Origin: Flectonema sp. DT1601
Lineage: Eukaryota > Euglenozoa > Diplonemea > Diplonemida > Diplonemidae
Direction: 5' to 3'
NCBI GenBank assembly: GCA_964019425.1
Contig: OZ025811.1
Span: forward strand, 930,001-994,000
DNA: 64,000 nucleotides
Under the pieces are notes generated by a model. That model ran no database searches and was not told the DNA's origin. It worked only from the letters and a program-made list of their open reading frames with translations. Below are positions 30,164-40,800 of the stretch, one piece after another (within the stretch, counting starts at the first letter, position 1; every line of letters starts with the position of its first letter). Both the position numbers and the translations under genes were made by a program.

Positions 30164-30805
30164 ATGTTTAAACTTGCTGTTGGTATTGCATGCATCGCGA
30201 GTGTATTCGCTGAAGAGTCGATGGCAGGCTCTCAAGAAGAAGTAGCACAAATTGTAATTCCAGAAGAATTCACAGTTGTGTTTGAAACAGACATCCTAGT
30301 CGATGGAAGACTTACTCCAATTGAAATTAATATCACAAGTCAGTTTGCTCCTTTGGGTGCTGAACAATTGTACAAAATGGTTAAGGACGGAGTATACCAA
30401 GATGCCTGTTTCTTTAGAGTCGTACCTGACTTTGTTCTTCAGTTTGGTATCGCTGCAGACCCAGCAATGAATGAAAGATGGACCACTCCAATCATTGACG
30501 ATCCAGTTGAGATTTCAAACACCGAGGGAACTGTTGCTTTTGCTTCAGCAGGACCAGACACAAGAACTACACAACTGTTTATTAACTACCAAGATAATAA
30601 GGCTTTAGACATGCAAGGATTTGCTCCAATGGGGCAAGTTGTCTCCGGTATGGACGCAGCTCGTGTCGTGTACAACCCATCACCAGGTAAGCCAGGTGGA
30701 GTTGACCAACAACAGTATGAACGCAAAGGAAACGCCTGGCTCAAAACAAAAATCCCAAAAATTAATTGCATCACTAAGTCATACATTAAGGGTGAAGAGA
30801 TGTGA
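30164..30805 (+). CDS. Secretory cyclophilin-type peptidyl-prolyl isomerase
   Basis: Intronless, 213 residues. Residues 1-17 form a signal peptide (MFKLAVGIACIASVFAEE). The remainder is a cyclophilin domain: APLGAEQLYKMV, FFRVVPDFVLQFG (catalytic Arg at about 85) and TQLFIN in place of the usual SQFFI. The Trp that contributes to cyclosporin binding in CypA is not evident. Such proteins assist folding in the secretory pathway. No KDEL-type signal is seen; the protein ends KGEEM. The closest bacterial-type feature is the long loop after TPIIDDPV, so a divergent or cyclosporin-insensitive type is likely. Confidence 0.88.
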   Translation: MFKLAVGIACIASVFAEESMAGSQEEVAQIVIPEEFTVVFETDILVDGRLTPIEINITSQFAPLGAEQLYKMVKDGVYQDACFFRVVPDFVLQFGIAADPAMNERWTTPIIDDPVEISNTEGTVAFASAGPDTRTTQLFINYQDNKALDMQGFAPMGQVVSGMDAARVVYNPSPGKPGGVDQQQYERKGNAWLKTKIPKINCITKSYIKGEEM

Positions 30806-31936
30806 GTTAGTTTTTTTTTTTTTTTTTTTTGGTAGCTCAAATTTTTTTTTTTTTTTTTTTGAAAGAGTATTTCGCTCTGTCGTATAATACCTTTTGATTT
30901 ATGTAATAATAAAAATTCGCGCTAACCAACAACCCAACATCATGTCAGTATCTCTCTCTGCCGCTTGTGTCGAATACAAAGCAGACAGCTAAGTTACAGT
31001 CATATTGATTGTTGATAATGTTTTTTTTCTGGAATATATTTTACTTCTTTTTTTGATTTATTTTCCCATAGTATTTCCCTTCCACTACGCTTTTTTTTAA
31101 AAAAAAAAAAATTTATTTTTTTTGAGAGTAATGTATTTTTAGCCAGCATTCGAGAAAGAGACGTCTTGAAGCTGGTGGCACTCATCTTGATGGAGGATTT
31201 CTTGTAGTCGAAAACTTGCTTGGCACGGAAACCGCTCTAGTTGCGACCATTGGTTTGTTGCTATGATATCGTGACGTGTTTTGCATAAGAGTTCATTAAC
31301 TATTCTACCTTGTTGAGTGAGGCTGGTTTTTGTTTTGTTTTGGTTATGAGAGGAATTGGAAAGAAAAGAAAAAAAAAAACAGAGAGATTTTCCTTTTTTT
31401 TTTTTTTTTTTTTTTAAAAAAAATACCAAAACGTAAATCGATTTTTAATCAAACTATGTACCAGTGTCGGTAACATACATACGGTAACCTCTTGAGAGCT
31501 GGTCTTATAGACGCGATGTAACTACACAATACTGATTAGAAAATTGAAACATGCACTTGAATTAGAATACCCAAACTCGTACGATGCCTGTCGCGTTTTT
31601 TTGCAACTCAGGAATTGTGTTTTGATATGCAAATGGTAGTAGGTGAAGCCTACACCCTGATTTCACTTTCCCAGGGCTCACGATTATTTAAACGGTTGAG
31701 TGTTAAAATTAGTATCTCTGAATTATAACACTGAAAAAAAAAAAAAAAAAAGAAAACATTGATTGTTGCGGAAGAAGTTATTTTTAGTGTTTAACCAGCC
31801 TATTAGTCAATTGTCTCACACATTGCTAATTATTTATTAGTTTTGAGATTTTTTTTAAATAAAAGTTAAAAAACGAAAAAAAAAAAAAAAAAAACTTAGT
31901 TACTTTTCAGTAAATAAGAAAAAAAAAAAAAAAACA
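30806..31936. other. Intergenic region, 1.1 kb
   Basis: No gene. Poly-T runs at about 30808-30829 and 30841-30860, a mixed T/A run at 31091-31115, a T22/A run at 31391-31421, and A runs at 31734, 31878 and 31919. A patch at 31140-31330 is more balanced, but neither strand gives a recognisable protein. TTACTTTTCAG lies 26 nt before the next start, and the leader between is almost pure A. Confidence 0.5.
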
Positions 31937-32962
31937 ATGCCATGCGTGGAGATTGTTAGAAAAGCAGCAGCTGCTCTCAAAAAACAAATATCACCTTCGG
32001 ATTTGGTTCATCGGTTGTGTTTGGAAGCCGGTATTCAAATTATTACGGTATCAGATGACACCAATATAACAGACTGCCTTCAAACATTAACCACTTCGAC
32101 AGTTTTGCGTAACGCTTTGATTCAACGAGCCGAAAATCAAATAAAAAGTCACAAAGAAATTGAAGGGTTTTGTGAAATGATCTTTTCAATGTTTGATGAA
32201 AACGGTATCGCTGACAGTAAAATAATTGAATGCTTGAGTAATGTTGCATCAATGTGTCAGTTGTGTATAAAAGATGACGAGCTTCAGGGAATAATAAAAC
32301 TACTGTCTCCAACTGCAATATCAACTCCGAAAGACTTATTCAACCTTTTCATCCTCGGTCCATATTCAAAATATAATCTTCCACCTGGATGGTGGAAAGC
32401 GACTACCCCACTCTCAACAACAACATCCATGAAGGCTTATGTCCTTAAAGAATACCATGGATTGATCATTTCTTACACGACACCTGAGTCATCTAGAACG
32501 AGATACTACAAATTAACATCAAAAAATCCATCCATAAAAGAAGTTACAACTCTGGTTGAAAAAACAAAACATATTTTGACTGAAAAGCAACGAGAATATC
32601 TCTGCAGTCGTATTAGAGATGGCGAGTGGGAATCTGTTGATGTTGATGAGAGCATTATTGAATGTGATCCGCAAAACCCAAATTGGAGTAGTCTGAAGGG
32701 AGATCTGAAGGTTTGTTTTCTATTTTCTTTTATTCAATAAAGGTTCATATTGAACAACGACACCCAACCTTTCAAACAGGACATCAATCTGCAGTCTGCT
32801 CCTGACACGTTAGTTGACGCCTTCAAAGCTAAGATGAGCGGAGGTTTTGAAGAAAACGTCGTCAAACTTGGTGATTCAAATTACAAATACGACACGAGAG
32901 AGAAATTTAATCCTGGAGAGAAGAGTGGTTGGGACTCGGATTCTGATGGAGACACTTTTTAG
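31937..32962 (+). CDS. CEP19-like protein with N-terminal extension
   Basis: Two exons, 31937-32710 and 32780-32962 (69-bp intron, GTTTGT donor, phase 0); 318 residues. From about residue 165 to the end the sequence resembles CEP19. It has the strand GLIISYTTP, then a helical segment with LTEKQREYL. The hallmark C-terminus is YKYDTREKF then SGWDSDSDGDTF, compared with VYDIEVEF then CGWDTESADEF in human CEP19. CEP19 acts at mother centrioles/basal bodies with RABL2 in intraflagellar transport entry. The 160-residue N-terminal helical part has no counterpart in human CEP19 and is unrecognised. The assignment rests on pattern similarity and needs a profile search. Confidence 0.6.
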
Positions 32963-33250
32963 TTTTCTCTAATATCCAAAAACTCACTCTTTAGATTGTA
33001 ACACTGATTGGCTATCGACTTGGTTATAGTTGTTCTTAATTCCTGTATTGCTTATTACTTAACAATGAATACCATGCTTCATTATTATTTATCCCCCACA
33101 GTAATGAAGAAAACCCAGATTGTAAAGGTACTCGGTGAGTCGGTTTTATTGTGGCTATTTTTCCCTTCTATTGAATATTACTAAAAAAACACGTTTAAAT
33201 AAGATCAGAAGAAAAAAAAAAAGGAGGAAAAAAAAAAAAAAAAAAAAACC

Positions 33251-34315
33251 ATGTTATGGGTTGATAATTACCGTCCTAAGACTTTAGATACTCTCGACAT
33301 CAATTCTGATTTAACGCAAAGATTAAAAGAAATTGTAGCAACTGGTGACTTCCCTCACTTATTAGTATATGGTCCTAACGGAGCAGGGAAGAAGACACGT
33401 GTAATGGCACTTCTTAGAGAGCATTACGGATCAGGTGCAGGAAGAATAAGAGTTGAACAACGCACGTTGAAAGTAACTGAAGCAAAAGAACTAGAAATAG
33501 CTGTATTGGTGTCATCATTTCATATAGAAGTAAACCCATCAGATGCCGGCATATACGACCGTCAGGTAATAATGATTCTCTTGAAGGAGATTGCAGAGTC
33601 TGCTCCACTGGTTGAAGGAAAGCGAATGTTCAAAGTTGTAGTCCTCAACGAAGTTGAAAAATTATCAAAAGGTGCTCAACAGGCGCTTAGACGAACGATG
33701 GAAAAATACATGAGAACCTGCAGAATAATCTTAATCACTACTTCTTTAAGCAGATTAATACCTCCTCTCCGCAGTAGGTGTCTTTCTATTAGAGTTCCAG
33801 CTCCTGAAAAAGATACTTTAAAAAAACTAATGATCGACACTGCCAAAAAGGAAGGCGTCAAGGTACCAGAAAACCTCGCAACAATCATAGCTCAACAGTG
33901 TGAAGGTAATATGCGTAGATCACTATTGGTGTTAGAGGCAACTAAAGTTCACAATCCTTCTTTGGAAAATGTTGTTGAACCCATCCTACCTGAGTGGAAT
34001 AGATTTTTAAGAGAAATAGCTCAGGAAATCCTCCAGGAGCAATCTCCAAAACGTATTTGGGAAGTACGTGGGAAACTCTACGAACTGTTGAGTAATTGCA
34101 TTCCTCCAGAAGTAGTTTTAGAAGAACTCGCTAACAATCTAATGCGTCTCGTGGACACAGCGACACAGATCAAGACAGCGGCTATTGCTGCACACTTCGA
34201 ACACAACCTCCGACTAGGATCAAAACCTATTGTTCATCTGGAAGCATTTGTGTGTGAGTTTATGGCTATGTACAAAAACCATTTAACAGTAGCAGCCCAG
34301 TCTCAAATGAGGTAA
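33251..34315 (+). CDS. RFC3: Replication factor C subunit 3
   Basis: Intronless, 354 residues, the length of human RFC3 (yeast Rfc5). It opens LWVDNYRPKTLDTLD, then has GDFPHLLVYGPNGAGKKTR (Walker A, about residues 40-50) and HIEVNPSDAG. Next come the altered Walker B VVLNEVEKL (as in human RFC3, where the site is non-catalytic), QQALRRTMEKYMRTCR, IPPLRSRCLSIRVPAP (sensor region), and a C-terminal collar ending LGSKPIVHLEAFVCEFMAMYK. It is part of the RFC clamp loader that opens PCNA. The leader just before the ATG is an A run of about 20. A CCCACAG acceptor-like site lies about 150 nt upstream, followed by a 26-codon upstream frame (33104-33184). Confidence 0.97.
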   Translation: MLWVDNYRPKTLDTLDINSDLTQRLKEIVATGDFPHLLVYGPNGAGKKTRVMALLREHYGSGAGRIRVEQRTLKVTEAKELEIAVLVSSFHIEVNPSDAGIYDRQVIMILLKEIAESAPLVEGKRMFKVVVLNEVEKLSKGAQQALRRTMEKYMRTCRIILITTSLSRLIPPLRSRCLSIRVPAPEKDTLKKLMIDTAKKEGVKVPENLATIIAQQCEGNMRRSLLVLEATKVHNPSLENVVEPILPEWNRFLREIAQEILQEQSPKRIWEVRGKLYELLSNCIPPEVVLEELANNLMRLVDTATQIKTAAIAAHFEHNLRLGSKPIVHLEAFVCEFMAMYKNHLTVAAQSQMR

Positions 34316-34762
34316 AGTAACTTCAACACCGATCGCTACCAAATTCTTCATCGAAACTACTAAGAGATCAGCGAGTCCATCGACCCGTTATTCATTATGT
34401 AGAACAGACGAAAGGGAAGAGGGGGAAAAAAAAAAAAAAAAAAGAAAGGTTCTCCGATTACGATAGAGACCACTGGTAGTGTCATCCGTTGACTGAGTTT
34501 ATATTTTAAGCTCTTTTTGTTCGTTGAATCGGGGAAAAGAATACTTCCCAATTTCAGTTTATTTTTCTTTTTTTTTTGTTGCGTAATACAAGCAACTTTC
34601 GAATTCAGCACCACAGCATAAAATACAAAAACAACATGACGCATACTCCACGCCTGGTGGAGTCATTTCGTCAATTACTTTAAGTTTCAACTTACCGAAC
34701 GTACTCATGATATTCTTACAACGTTAATTAACTACTTCTGGTAATGTTCCGCTCAGCCTAAT
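34316..34762. other. Intergenic region
   Basis: No gene. An A run at 34425-34443 and a T run at 34570. An imperfect stem (TCGCT near 34338 with AGCGA near 34371) follows the RFC3 stop. TTCCGCTCAG lies 6 nt before the next start. Confidence 0.5.
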
Positions 34763-36064
34763 ATGTCGAAAAGTGTTGTCGTTTCAGCAGCAGGAAAGGT
34801 TTTAATATGCGGAGGATATCTCATTGTGGAAAAGGGAAACCCAGGTGTCAGCATTGCAGTGAATTGTAAATTTAACTGCAAAGGCACGGTAGTTAACACC
34901 AGCAACACAACCAATAAGATTCAGGTAGTAGTGAAATCATTACAATTTGATAGTTCACAAGACATTGGGTTATTCAAACAAGATGATGGTAACTGGGAAT
35001 TCAGTTGTGAGCAAAGCAGCAGTAATTTCATTGCAGTCGCTGTGAAGGCTGCGGTGAATGCAGCTTGTGGATCGAATGTACCAGCCTTAATAGAATTAGA
35101 ATTATACGCTGATAACAGTTTCTACAGCCAAGCGAATTACTTAAAATCAAAACAACTTGAAGTTTCGTACAGCAATCTTGCAAGTGTTCCTCCTTACAAC
35201 AACATAGTTGGAGACCTTGGTAAGACTGGTCTTGGTAGTAGTGCTGGGTTGACTGCCTCAGTTGTTGGATGTCTCTTCGAAGTGTTTGGTAAGTCTATTT
35301 CAAATAATAAGTCAGAAATACACACGTGTGCCCAACGCGCACATTGCTCTGCCCAAGGTAAAATAGGGTCTGGATTCGATGTTGCAACGGCGGTGTACGG
35401 AAGTTGTATTTATTCAAGATTCTCACCATCGTGTGTCAACGAACCCAGCCTTGCATGGGATCACAGCATCACTCCAATATTACTACCTAGTCACTTTAGT
35501 TTATTACTTGCTGATATCAACAAAGGATCTTCAACTCCTGGTATGGTTGCTACTGTAATGTCTTGGAAGAAGTCTGGTGACAATTCAACAAGAGATGAAT
35601 GGGAATCTTTAAAAACATCGAATAATGAAATAGTATCAATCCTGTCATCAGAATCAAAAAGTTTTCCTGAAGTACCCCAATTAGGGAAGTTAACCAGCGA
35701 CAAGTGGGACTCTATCGGAGATCAGGCAGCTGACTACGTAAGACTCAGAAATGCGCTTTCAAAATCAAGGATGTTATTAAAACGAATGGGAGCACTGTCT
35801 GGAGCTGCTATTGAACCCCCACAACAAACTGCTTTAATTAACTCAACGCTTCTGTCAGTACCTGGAGTTCTTGCTGCTGGTTGTCCTGGTGCTGGTGGAT
35901 TTGATGCAATCTTTGCGATCTGCGTATCAGACTCCTCCAGGGATGCCACCATCAAGTTCTGGGAAGGCTATTCGAATAACGATTTCGGTGTCACTCCGAA
36001 ATCTGTTTGCGCACTTCCACTAACTCAATCCTTAATTGGAATGGAAGTAGCTTGGTCATCTTGA
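34763..36064 (+). CDS. ERG8: Phosphomevalonate kinase
   Basis: Intronless, 433 residues, typical of the eukaryotic GHMP-type enzyme that converts mevalonate 5-phosphate to the diphosphate in isoprenoid synthesis. It begins with a conserved APGKVLI-like start (AAGKVLICGGYLIVEKGNPGVS). It has the ATP-binding GHMP motif KTGLGSSAGLTASVVG (about residues 150-165), SGFDVATAVYGS, and the C-terminal GCPGAGGFDAIFAI motif (about 372). Its presence implies a cytosolic mevalonate pathway in this organism. The start lies 6 nt after TTCCGCTCAG. Confidence 0.94.
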   Translation: MSKSVVVSAAGKVLICGGYLIVEKGNPGVSIAVNCKFNCKGTVVNTSNTTNKIQVVVKSLQFDSSQDIGLFKQDDGNWEFSCEQSSSNFIAVAVKAAVNAACGSNVPALIELELYADNSFYSQANYLKSKQLEVSYSNLASVPPYNNIVGDLGKTGLGSSAGLTASVVGCLFEVFGKSISNNKSEIHTCAQRAHCSAQGKIGSGFDVATAVYGSCIYSRFSPSCVNEPSLAWDHSITPILLPSHFSLLLADINKGSSTPGMVATVMSWKKSGDNSTRDEWESLKTSNNEIVSILSSESKSFPEVPQLGKLTSDKWDSIGDQAADYVRLRNALSKSRMLLKRMGALSGAAIEPPQQTALINSTLLSVPGVLAAGCPGAGGFDAIFAICVSDSSRDATIKFWEGYSNNDFGVTPKSVCALPLTQSLIGMEVAWSS

Positions 36065-36273
36065 TATTGTACTTCAACTTGTTTAGCTTCTGCTATCGTT
36101 TCTCTTTTCTTTAGAACGCTCTGTTGCCTATTCCCCCAACTGGATCCAGTCCGATTGTTGGGTTGATGGCAGCTGTTTTTTTCAGTATGCGTGTTCCTTC
36201 TTTCTTTATTCTCATTCCTTTCTCTGATACAATGCTGACCAAATTGTGGAGATCGACATGACGGATTCTAATT

Positions 36274-36340
36274 AACGTGACTGTAGTCATTGTAGTCATA
36301 ACGTGACTATAGTCATTGTAGTCATAACGTGACCGTAGTT
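36274..36340 (+). repeat. 26-bp tandem repeat upstream of UBL/14-3-3 gene
   Basis: About 2.6 copies of a 26-bp unit (starts at 36274, 36300, 36326), with one difference between the first two copies. It lies 34 nt upstream of the gene start and just before the TTTTACAG acceptor-like site. Each unit contains a sub-repeat TAGTCAT/TAGTCAT. Confidence 0.9.
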
Positions 36341-36373
36341 ATTAATTACTTTTACAGTCACAACCTCAAAACA

Positions 36374-37240
36374 ATGTCTTCCTCAAAACATGGTCATGGA
36401 ATGAATATCTCTTTTCGTACCCCTGATGAAGTTCTGACGTCTGTCTCTGTGGGTCCTATGGACACTGTAAGCTCCGTGTGCGAAAGCTTGTCAGCTAAAT
36501 TAGTTCTAAAGAAAATCCTATTGGAATACGAGGGTAAGCTGATGTTACCAAAAGATAAGAAGTTTCATGAGTTTGGAGTAGTAGGAGATGACGAGGTTAG
36601 AGTCCTTTATTCAGACAAAGACACATTAACAAAAAACTTGAATAACTCGTTTACGTCAGGTAATTTTACCGAAGCTGTGAGATTCGCTGAAGAGCTACAC
36701 GAATACGGATGTACTTATGAACCTTTGACGGCAACAGAACACATGCTGGTGTTGGATTCATTTTATAATTATGCTTGTAAACAAAGAACTGAACAAAGCA
36801 TGGTCAAAGGCAACAGTAATAACGTAACAGAACTGTGCGATAAAGCTTTGCGTATGGCAAAAGTGCTGAGTTCTTACAACAGGCCATCATCAAAAAGAAT
36901 AGAGGCTGGGCTATTTCGCATGCGAGGAGATATTTGTCGACTCCGTCTGTCGATTGTAAAAACACCTGAAATGACAACAGCTTGCGAAGCATTTTATGAT
37001 GCTGCTGTTTTAACTTCTGAGTCACTCTCATCAACTGACCCAGCTGTTTTACAGCTTTCTCTTAACAGAGGAATATTTTTCTACGATGTGCATAACGATC
37101 TTCCCAAGGGAACAAAAATTCTTAAAGACGCCTTCGATAAATCTCTTTTCGATTTAGACAAACTATCTGAAAAGCACTACAAAGAATCTACGACAATAAT
37201 GCAAGTTATCAGAGATCATCTTGCTGTCTGGAATTCATAG
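36374..37240 (+). CDS. Ubiquitin-like / 14-3-3 fusion protein
   Basis: Intronless, 288 residues. Residues about 8-78 read as a ubiquitin-like domain (ISFRTPDEVLTSVSVGPMDTV, then LEYEGKLMLPKDKKFHEFGVVGDDEVRVLY). From about 85 to 288 the sequence follows 14-3-3. SSKRIEAGLFRMRGDICRL aligns to the helix with the Arg-Tyr phosphate pair (Arg kept, Tyr replaced by Leu). The end (ALNxSVFYYEI-like LSLNRGIFFYDV, then AFDKSLFDLDKL, then YKESTTIMQVIRDHLAVW) is a close 14-3-3 helix 8-9 match. The early Lys/Arg of the phosphopeptide pocket are not clearly kept. Start chosen at 36374, 16 nt after TTTTACAG; an in-frame ATG at 36329 lies upstream of that acceptor. Confidence 0.82.
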   Translation: MSSSKHGHGMNISFRTPDEVLTSVSVGPMDTVSSVCESLSAKLVLKKILLEYEGKLMLPKDKKFHEFGVVGDDEVRVLYSDKDTLTKNLNNSFTSGNFTEAVRFAEELHEYGCTYEPLTATEHMLVLDSFYNYACKQRTEQSMVKGNSNNVTELCDKALRMAKVLSSYNRPSSKRIEAGLFRMRGDICRLRLSIVKTPEMTTACEAFYDAAVLTSESLSSTDPAVLQLSLNRGIFFYDVHNDLPKGTKILKDAFDKSLFDLDKLSEKHYKESTTIMQVIRDHLAVWNS

Positions 37241-37308
37241 TCAAAAATAGATATAAGATTTGCTGTTTTTCCACCCTTTGAGTTTGTTATTAGTTTATCA
37301 AACAGACA

Positions 37309-37351
37309 AGCTCATCTGGTCTTCCTAAGAGATAGATAATTTAGATGAGCT
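37309..37351 (+). other. Stem-loop after UBL/14-3-3 gene
   Basis: AGCTCATCT (37309-37317) and AGATGAGCT (37343-37351) pair perfectly around a 25-nt loop, 68 nt after the stop. Confidence 0.5.
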
Positions 37352-37812
37352 CTCTGACTAACTGAAGTTACAAAGGAGATACTACTTTCTCTCATACCTT
37401 TACTGCCGACGGCTTCTAACAACGTTATGGTTCAGTCGCGATAGTAATTTGAATTTCTTTTTTTTTTTGCATCCACACCTTTGCATAGAAGGAAATATAA
37501 ATTGACGATAGATCACACTTCACAGTATCTGTTTTTACTTACGTGTTTCTCTTCCTTTTCTCTTGCTTCGCTGAAACTAAATCAAACTAACTGCTCAGCG
37601 ACTGCGAAAAAGCAAAAACGTTTTGTATGTGTTTCGTAAAGTTTTCCGATTTCTGACTAACAGCGCCAATCCTTATGCAAGTAATTCTTTATCCCCCATT
37701 CCTCAGGAATCACCGAACAAGATCAAGGGCTCAATTATATTTTTTTATATTAATTTTAATTTAATATTATTTAATTATAAATGATGACCGTAACCAATAG
37801 AAGTAATATTTA

Positions 37813-37831
37813 TACTAACCTCCTTTAACAG
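37813..37831 (+). other. Splice acceptor with TACTAAC branch motif
   Basis: TACTAAC (37813-37819) followed by a short pyrimidine stretch and AACAG (AG at 37830-37831), 22 nt upstream of the WD40-polycystin start. This is the clearest of the acceptor-like sites before start codons. It would serve either a 5'-UTR intron or spliced-leader addition. Confidence 0.6.
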
Positions 37832-37853
37832 GATCAGGGCAAATCTGGGAAGA

Positions 37854-40800
37854 ATGCAGAACAGCCAACGAGTTCCAGCAACAAGATGGAGCACAGGAGA
37901 GAGGATGTATGGAATGTGTTCATTACCTGGTGGCAGACTATTCTTAGGTGGAGCAGGTAGCGGAGAGATAAAGGTTTATGATCCCAGAAATGGGAAGCTA
38001 GAAACAACACTCGAACCAGCAAGCACTGACAGAGAAGGAGCAGGTGGTCACTCTGACGCTGTATTGGCAATTACTTATAATAATTTGGGAGTCTTCACTG
38101 CTGGAGCTGATCTTTCAATTATGCAATGGGACCATACAACATTCCAATGTATAAAAACATACATGGGACACAGAGGACTAATTGCTACCTTATCCATTAT
38201 GCCTTCTGACTATGGAACTGGTCTTTTCAGTGGAAGTGATGACCGCACTATCAAACAGTGGAATACTAACACTGCTAGGTGTGTGTTTACATATAAAGGA
38301 CATAAGAGTGCTGTGAATTGTATTACAACTAGTGATAGGTGGTTATTCTCTGGTTCGAAACAAGTTATTAAAATTTGGAGCATTTCAGCGAGAAAGTGTT
38401 TAAAACAAATTGATGCTCACACTGATGCAGTCTGGTCCCTGAGACTGACAGCTGACGGACAACTAATCAGCGGTAGTTCTGACAGTACAATAAAAGTATG
38501 GGATAATCCTGTCGGTAATACTGAATGTATCAGAGTTCTCACAGGACATTATGGTCAAGTTAGAAATCTTTTAACTTACGGAAATATCTTATTCAGCTGT
38601 TCCAAAGACGGAACTGTCGCAGCCTGGGACATGGTGACATGGAAAGTGAGAGAAGTCCTTCAAGGACATGAAAAGACCGTCACCTGTATGACTTTACAAA
38701 ATAATCAGCTGTGCACATGTAGTTTTGATAAACACGTCAACAGATGGGATGTAACAGATCTGATGGATATTAAACAAGCCATAACTCAATTTGTTCCTTA
38801 TGATCCTGAAAAAGTCTCAAGAGAACGAAAAAAACGCCAAGACGACGTCTACCACATCCACGACGAGAAGAAGTATTACAACAAAGAAAAGAAACGAGCT
38901 TTGATAAAAATGGATCCTCGAGAAGCCGTATTCCACTATGACGCTCTTCCACTAAACTTTGTAATCGACAAACTCGATTATAAAGTAAAAGGATCGAAAC
39001 TGTTGTTGGATTCTATTATTTTTATTCCGTTCTTGTTAATGTTTGTTTTCTTTTTCTTGGTAAACAGAGAGATTGAGCAGTCATATTTTATCACAAGAGC
39101 ATCTGTTGACGTGATAGAAGGTAATGAAATAGCGCGACAACCTTGGTGTCAACTTGAAGGTGGAGGACCTTGGGACAACAGAGAACGCATTCATCAAGAA
39201 CCAGAACCAAGATGTCAAGCTGATGCTGGGGTGTTAAGAGTTGCAAAGAGATTTCATGATATTGCTAATGCTGGTGACTTTAACGATTGGTTAATGGGAG
39301 TATTGTATCCAGGTCTATTCCCTGGTGTTGATACTGCCATCACAGATATTGAAAGAATTCCTCCTGCCTCTGGAGGTAAATACTTAATCGGTGCTGTCCG
39401 CATCCGAACACTTCGAGTAAAACCAGACTCTTGCAATGTCAACACCGATTTCATATCTAAAACCGTCCTAGACGATCCAGAACTAAGCTCCTACTTCTCA
39501 AAATGCTATGGAAAGTGGTCGCCTTCCCAGTCTGAAGGAAGACCTTTCGCTTGTCTTGAAAGCGCTACTTGCAATCGACATCCATATGTCAATGGGACTT
39601 TTAGCAAAGAATCTTACTTGAAAAGTCAACTTGGAGTAAAGGCAGAATGGGCAGACACTTGGTTCAACGACGACGGCTTTACATATTTTGATAAAAGTCA
39701 AGTAGGAGGTACCGGCACTGCCGGACAAGTTGGAGACCGTCTTTGGCCTGCGGGAGGTTATATTGTTGAAATACCATTTAAAAGTTCACCATCTGCTGCG
39801 AGAGATATGATGGCTGCCATTGTTGACAATGGATTCGTTGATAACATCGCCACTCGTTTTGTTACCGTTGAATACATTACGTACACACCTTTTGTTAATT
39901 ATTTTACTGCTCACAAGTTCTTTGTTGAGGTAGCTCCTGGTGGAGCTTGGCTAGCAGAAGGTGTTGTTAAAAATTTCCGCGTTTGGACATCAAATATGAA
40001 AGCCACCACCATCTATGATTTTCACTTCCTCGCGTTCGTGTTATACTACTGTGTTATGTTCATAAGAGAGTGGTATAGGGAATATCAGGGTTCACGATCC
40101 TTCTTGAAATTCATTTTCGATGCGTGGAATTTCATTGAACTTATTAACCTTTTATCATTTATTATAGTCTTCGCTTATAGATTCGTTTGGTGGGGTTATA
40201 GTGTTCAAAAAAGTGACGCAGCCCGGATGCCTCCGACATACAATAATTACCCAACTGCTTTAGACGATATTTTGGATGCTTACATGATGCAGGTTTGGAC
40301 TAATTCAGTAAATACTGTTTTAACGTTTCTTAAGATTTTGAAGTTTGTTCGTTTGAATGACAGGCTAAACATCCTGACAAAAACACTTGCAGCATGTCAG
40401 CAATCCATTATTGGGGTGTTGGTGTTGTTCATTTGGGTCGTGTTTGGATATGCGATTACCGGAAATACTGTTTTCGGAGGTGGAATTTTTGAATTTCGTA
40501 GCATCAATTCATCATTTTCAACGTTACTAAGATACCTTCTTGGTGATTTTGACTATCCGGCTCTTAGAGAAGAGAATAAGCAAATGGCTTGGGCATATTT
40601 TTGGTCATTTCAAGTTCTGGGTCTCTTTATATTGTTAAACTTCCTTATCGCTGTGATTTCAGATGCGTTTGCTGATGTATCCGGAGAGCAATCATTCATT
40701 GATTTGGATGCGACTCTTGCAAAGACTGTTGAGGATGTTCGGTCTGAATGTCTTCCTTCTTCAATTCAAAGAAAATGGAAACTTTTAAAACATCGTAAAA

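Larger units (their letters stand above)
37241..37853. other. Intergenic region with perfect 9-bp stem-loop
   Basis: No gene. A stem-loop at 37309-37351 (below). Then mixed sequence, a short AT-only patch near 37738-37780 and, before the next gene, a textbook TACTAAC plus TTTAACAG (37813-37831). Confidence 0.6.

Noticed and set aside
31139-31429. Minus-strand 96-residue frame and the + strand patch opposite it
   Set aside because: N-terminal half is poly-Lys from a T run; neither strand gives a family or a valid start.
33104-33184. Short frame MKKTQIVKVLGES resembling the start of ribosomal protein eS28
   Set aside because: Similarity ends after about 11 residues and no continuing exon is found before RFC3; treated as an upstream frame.
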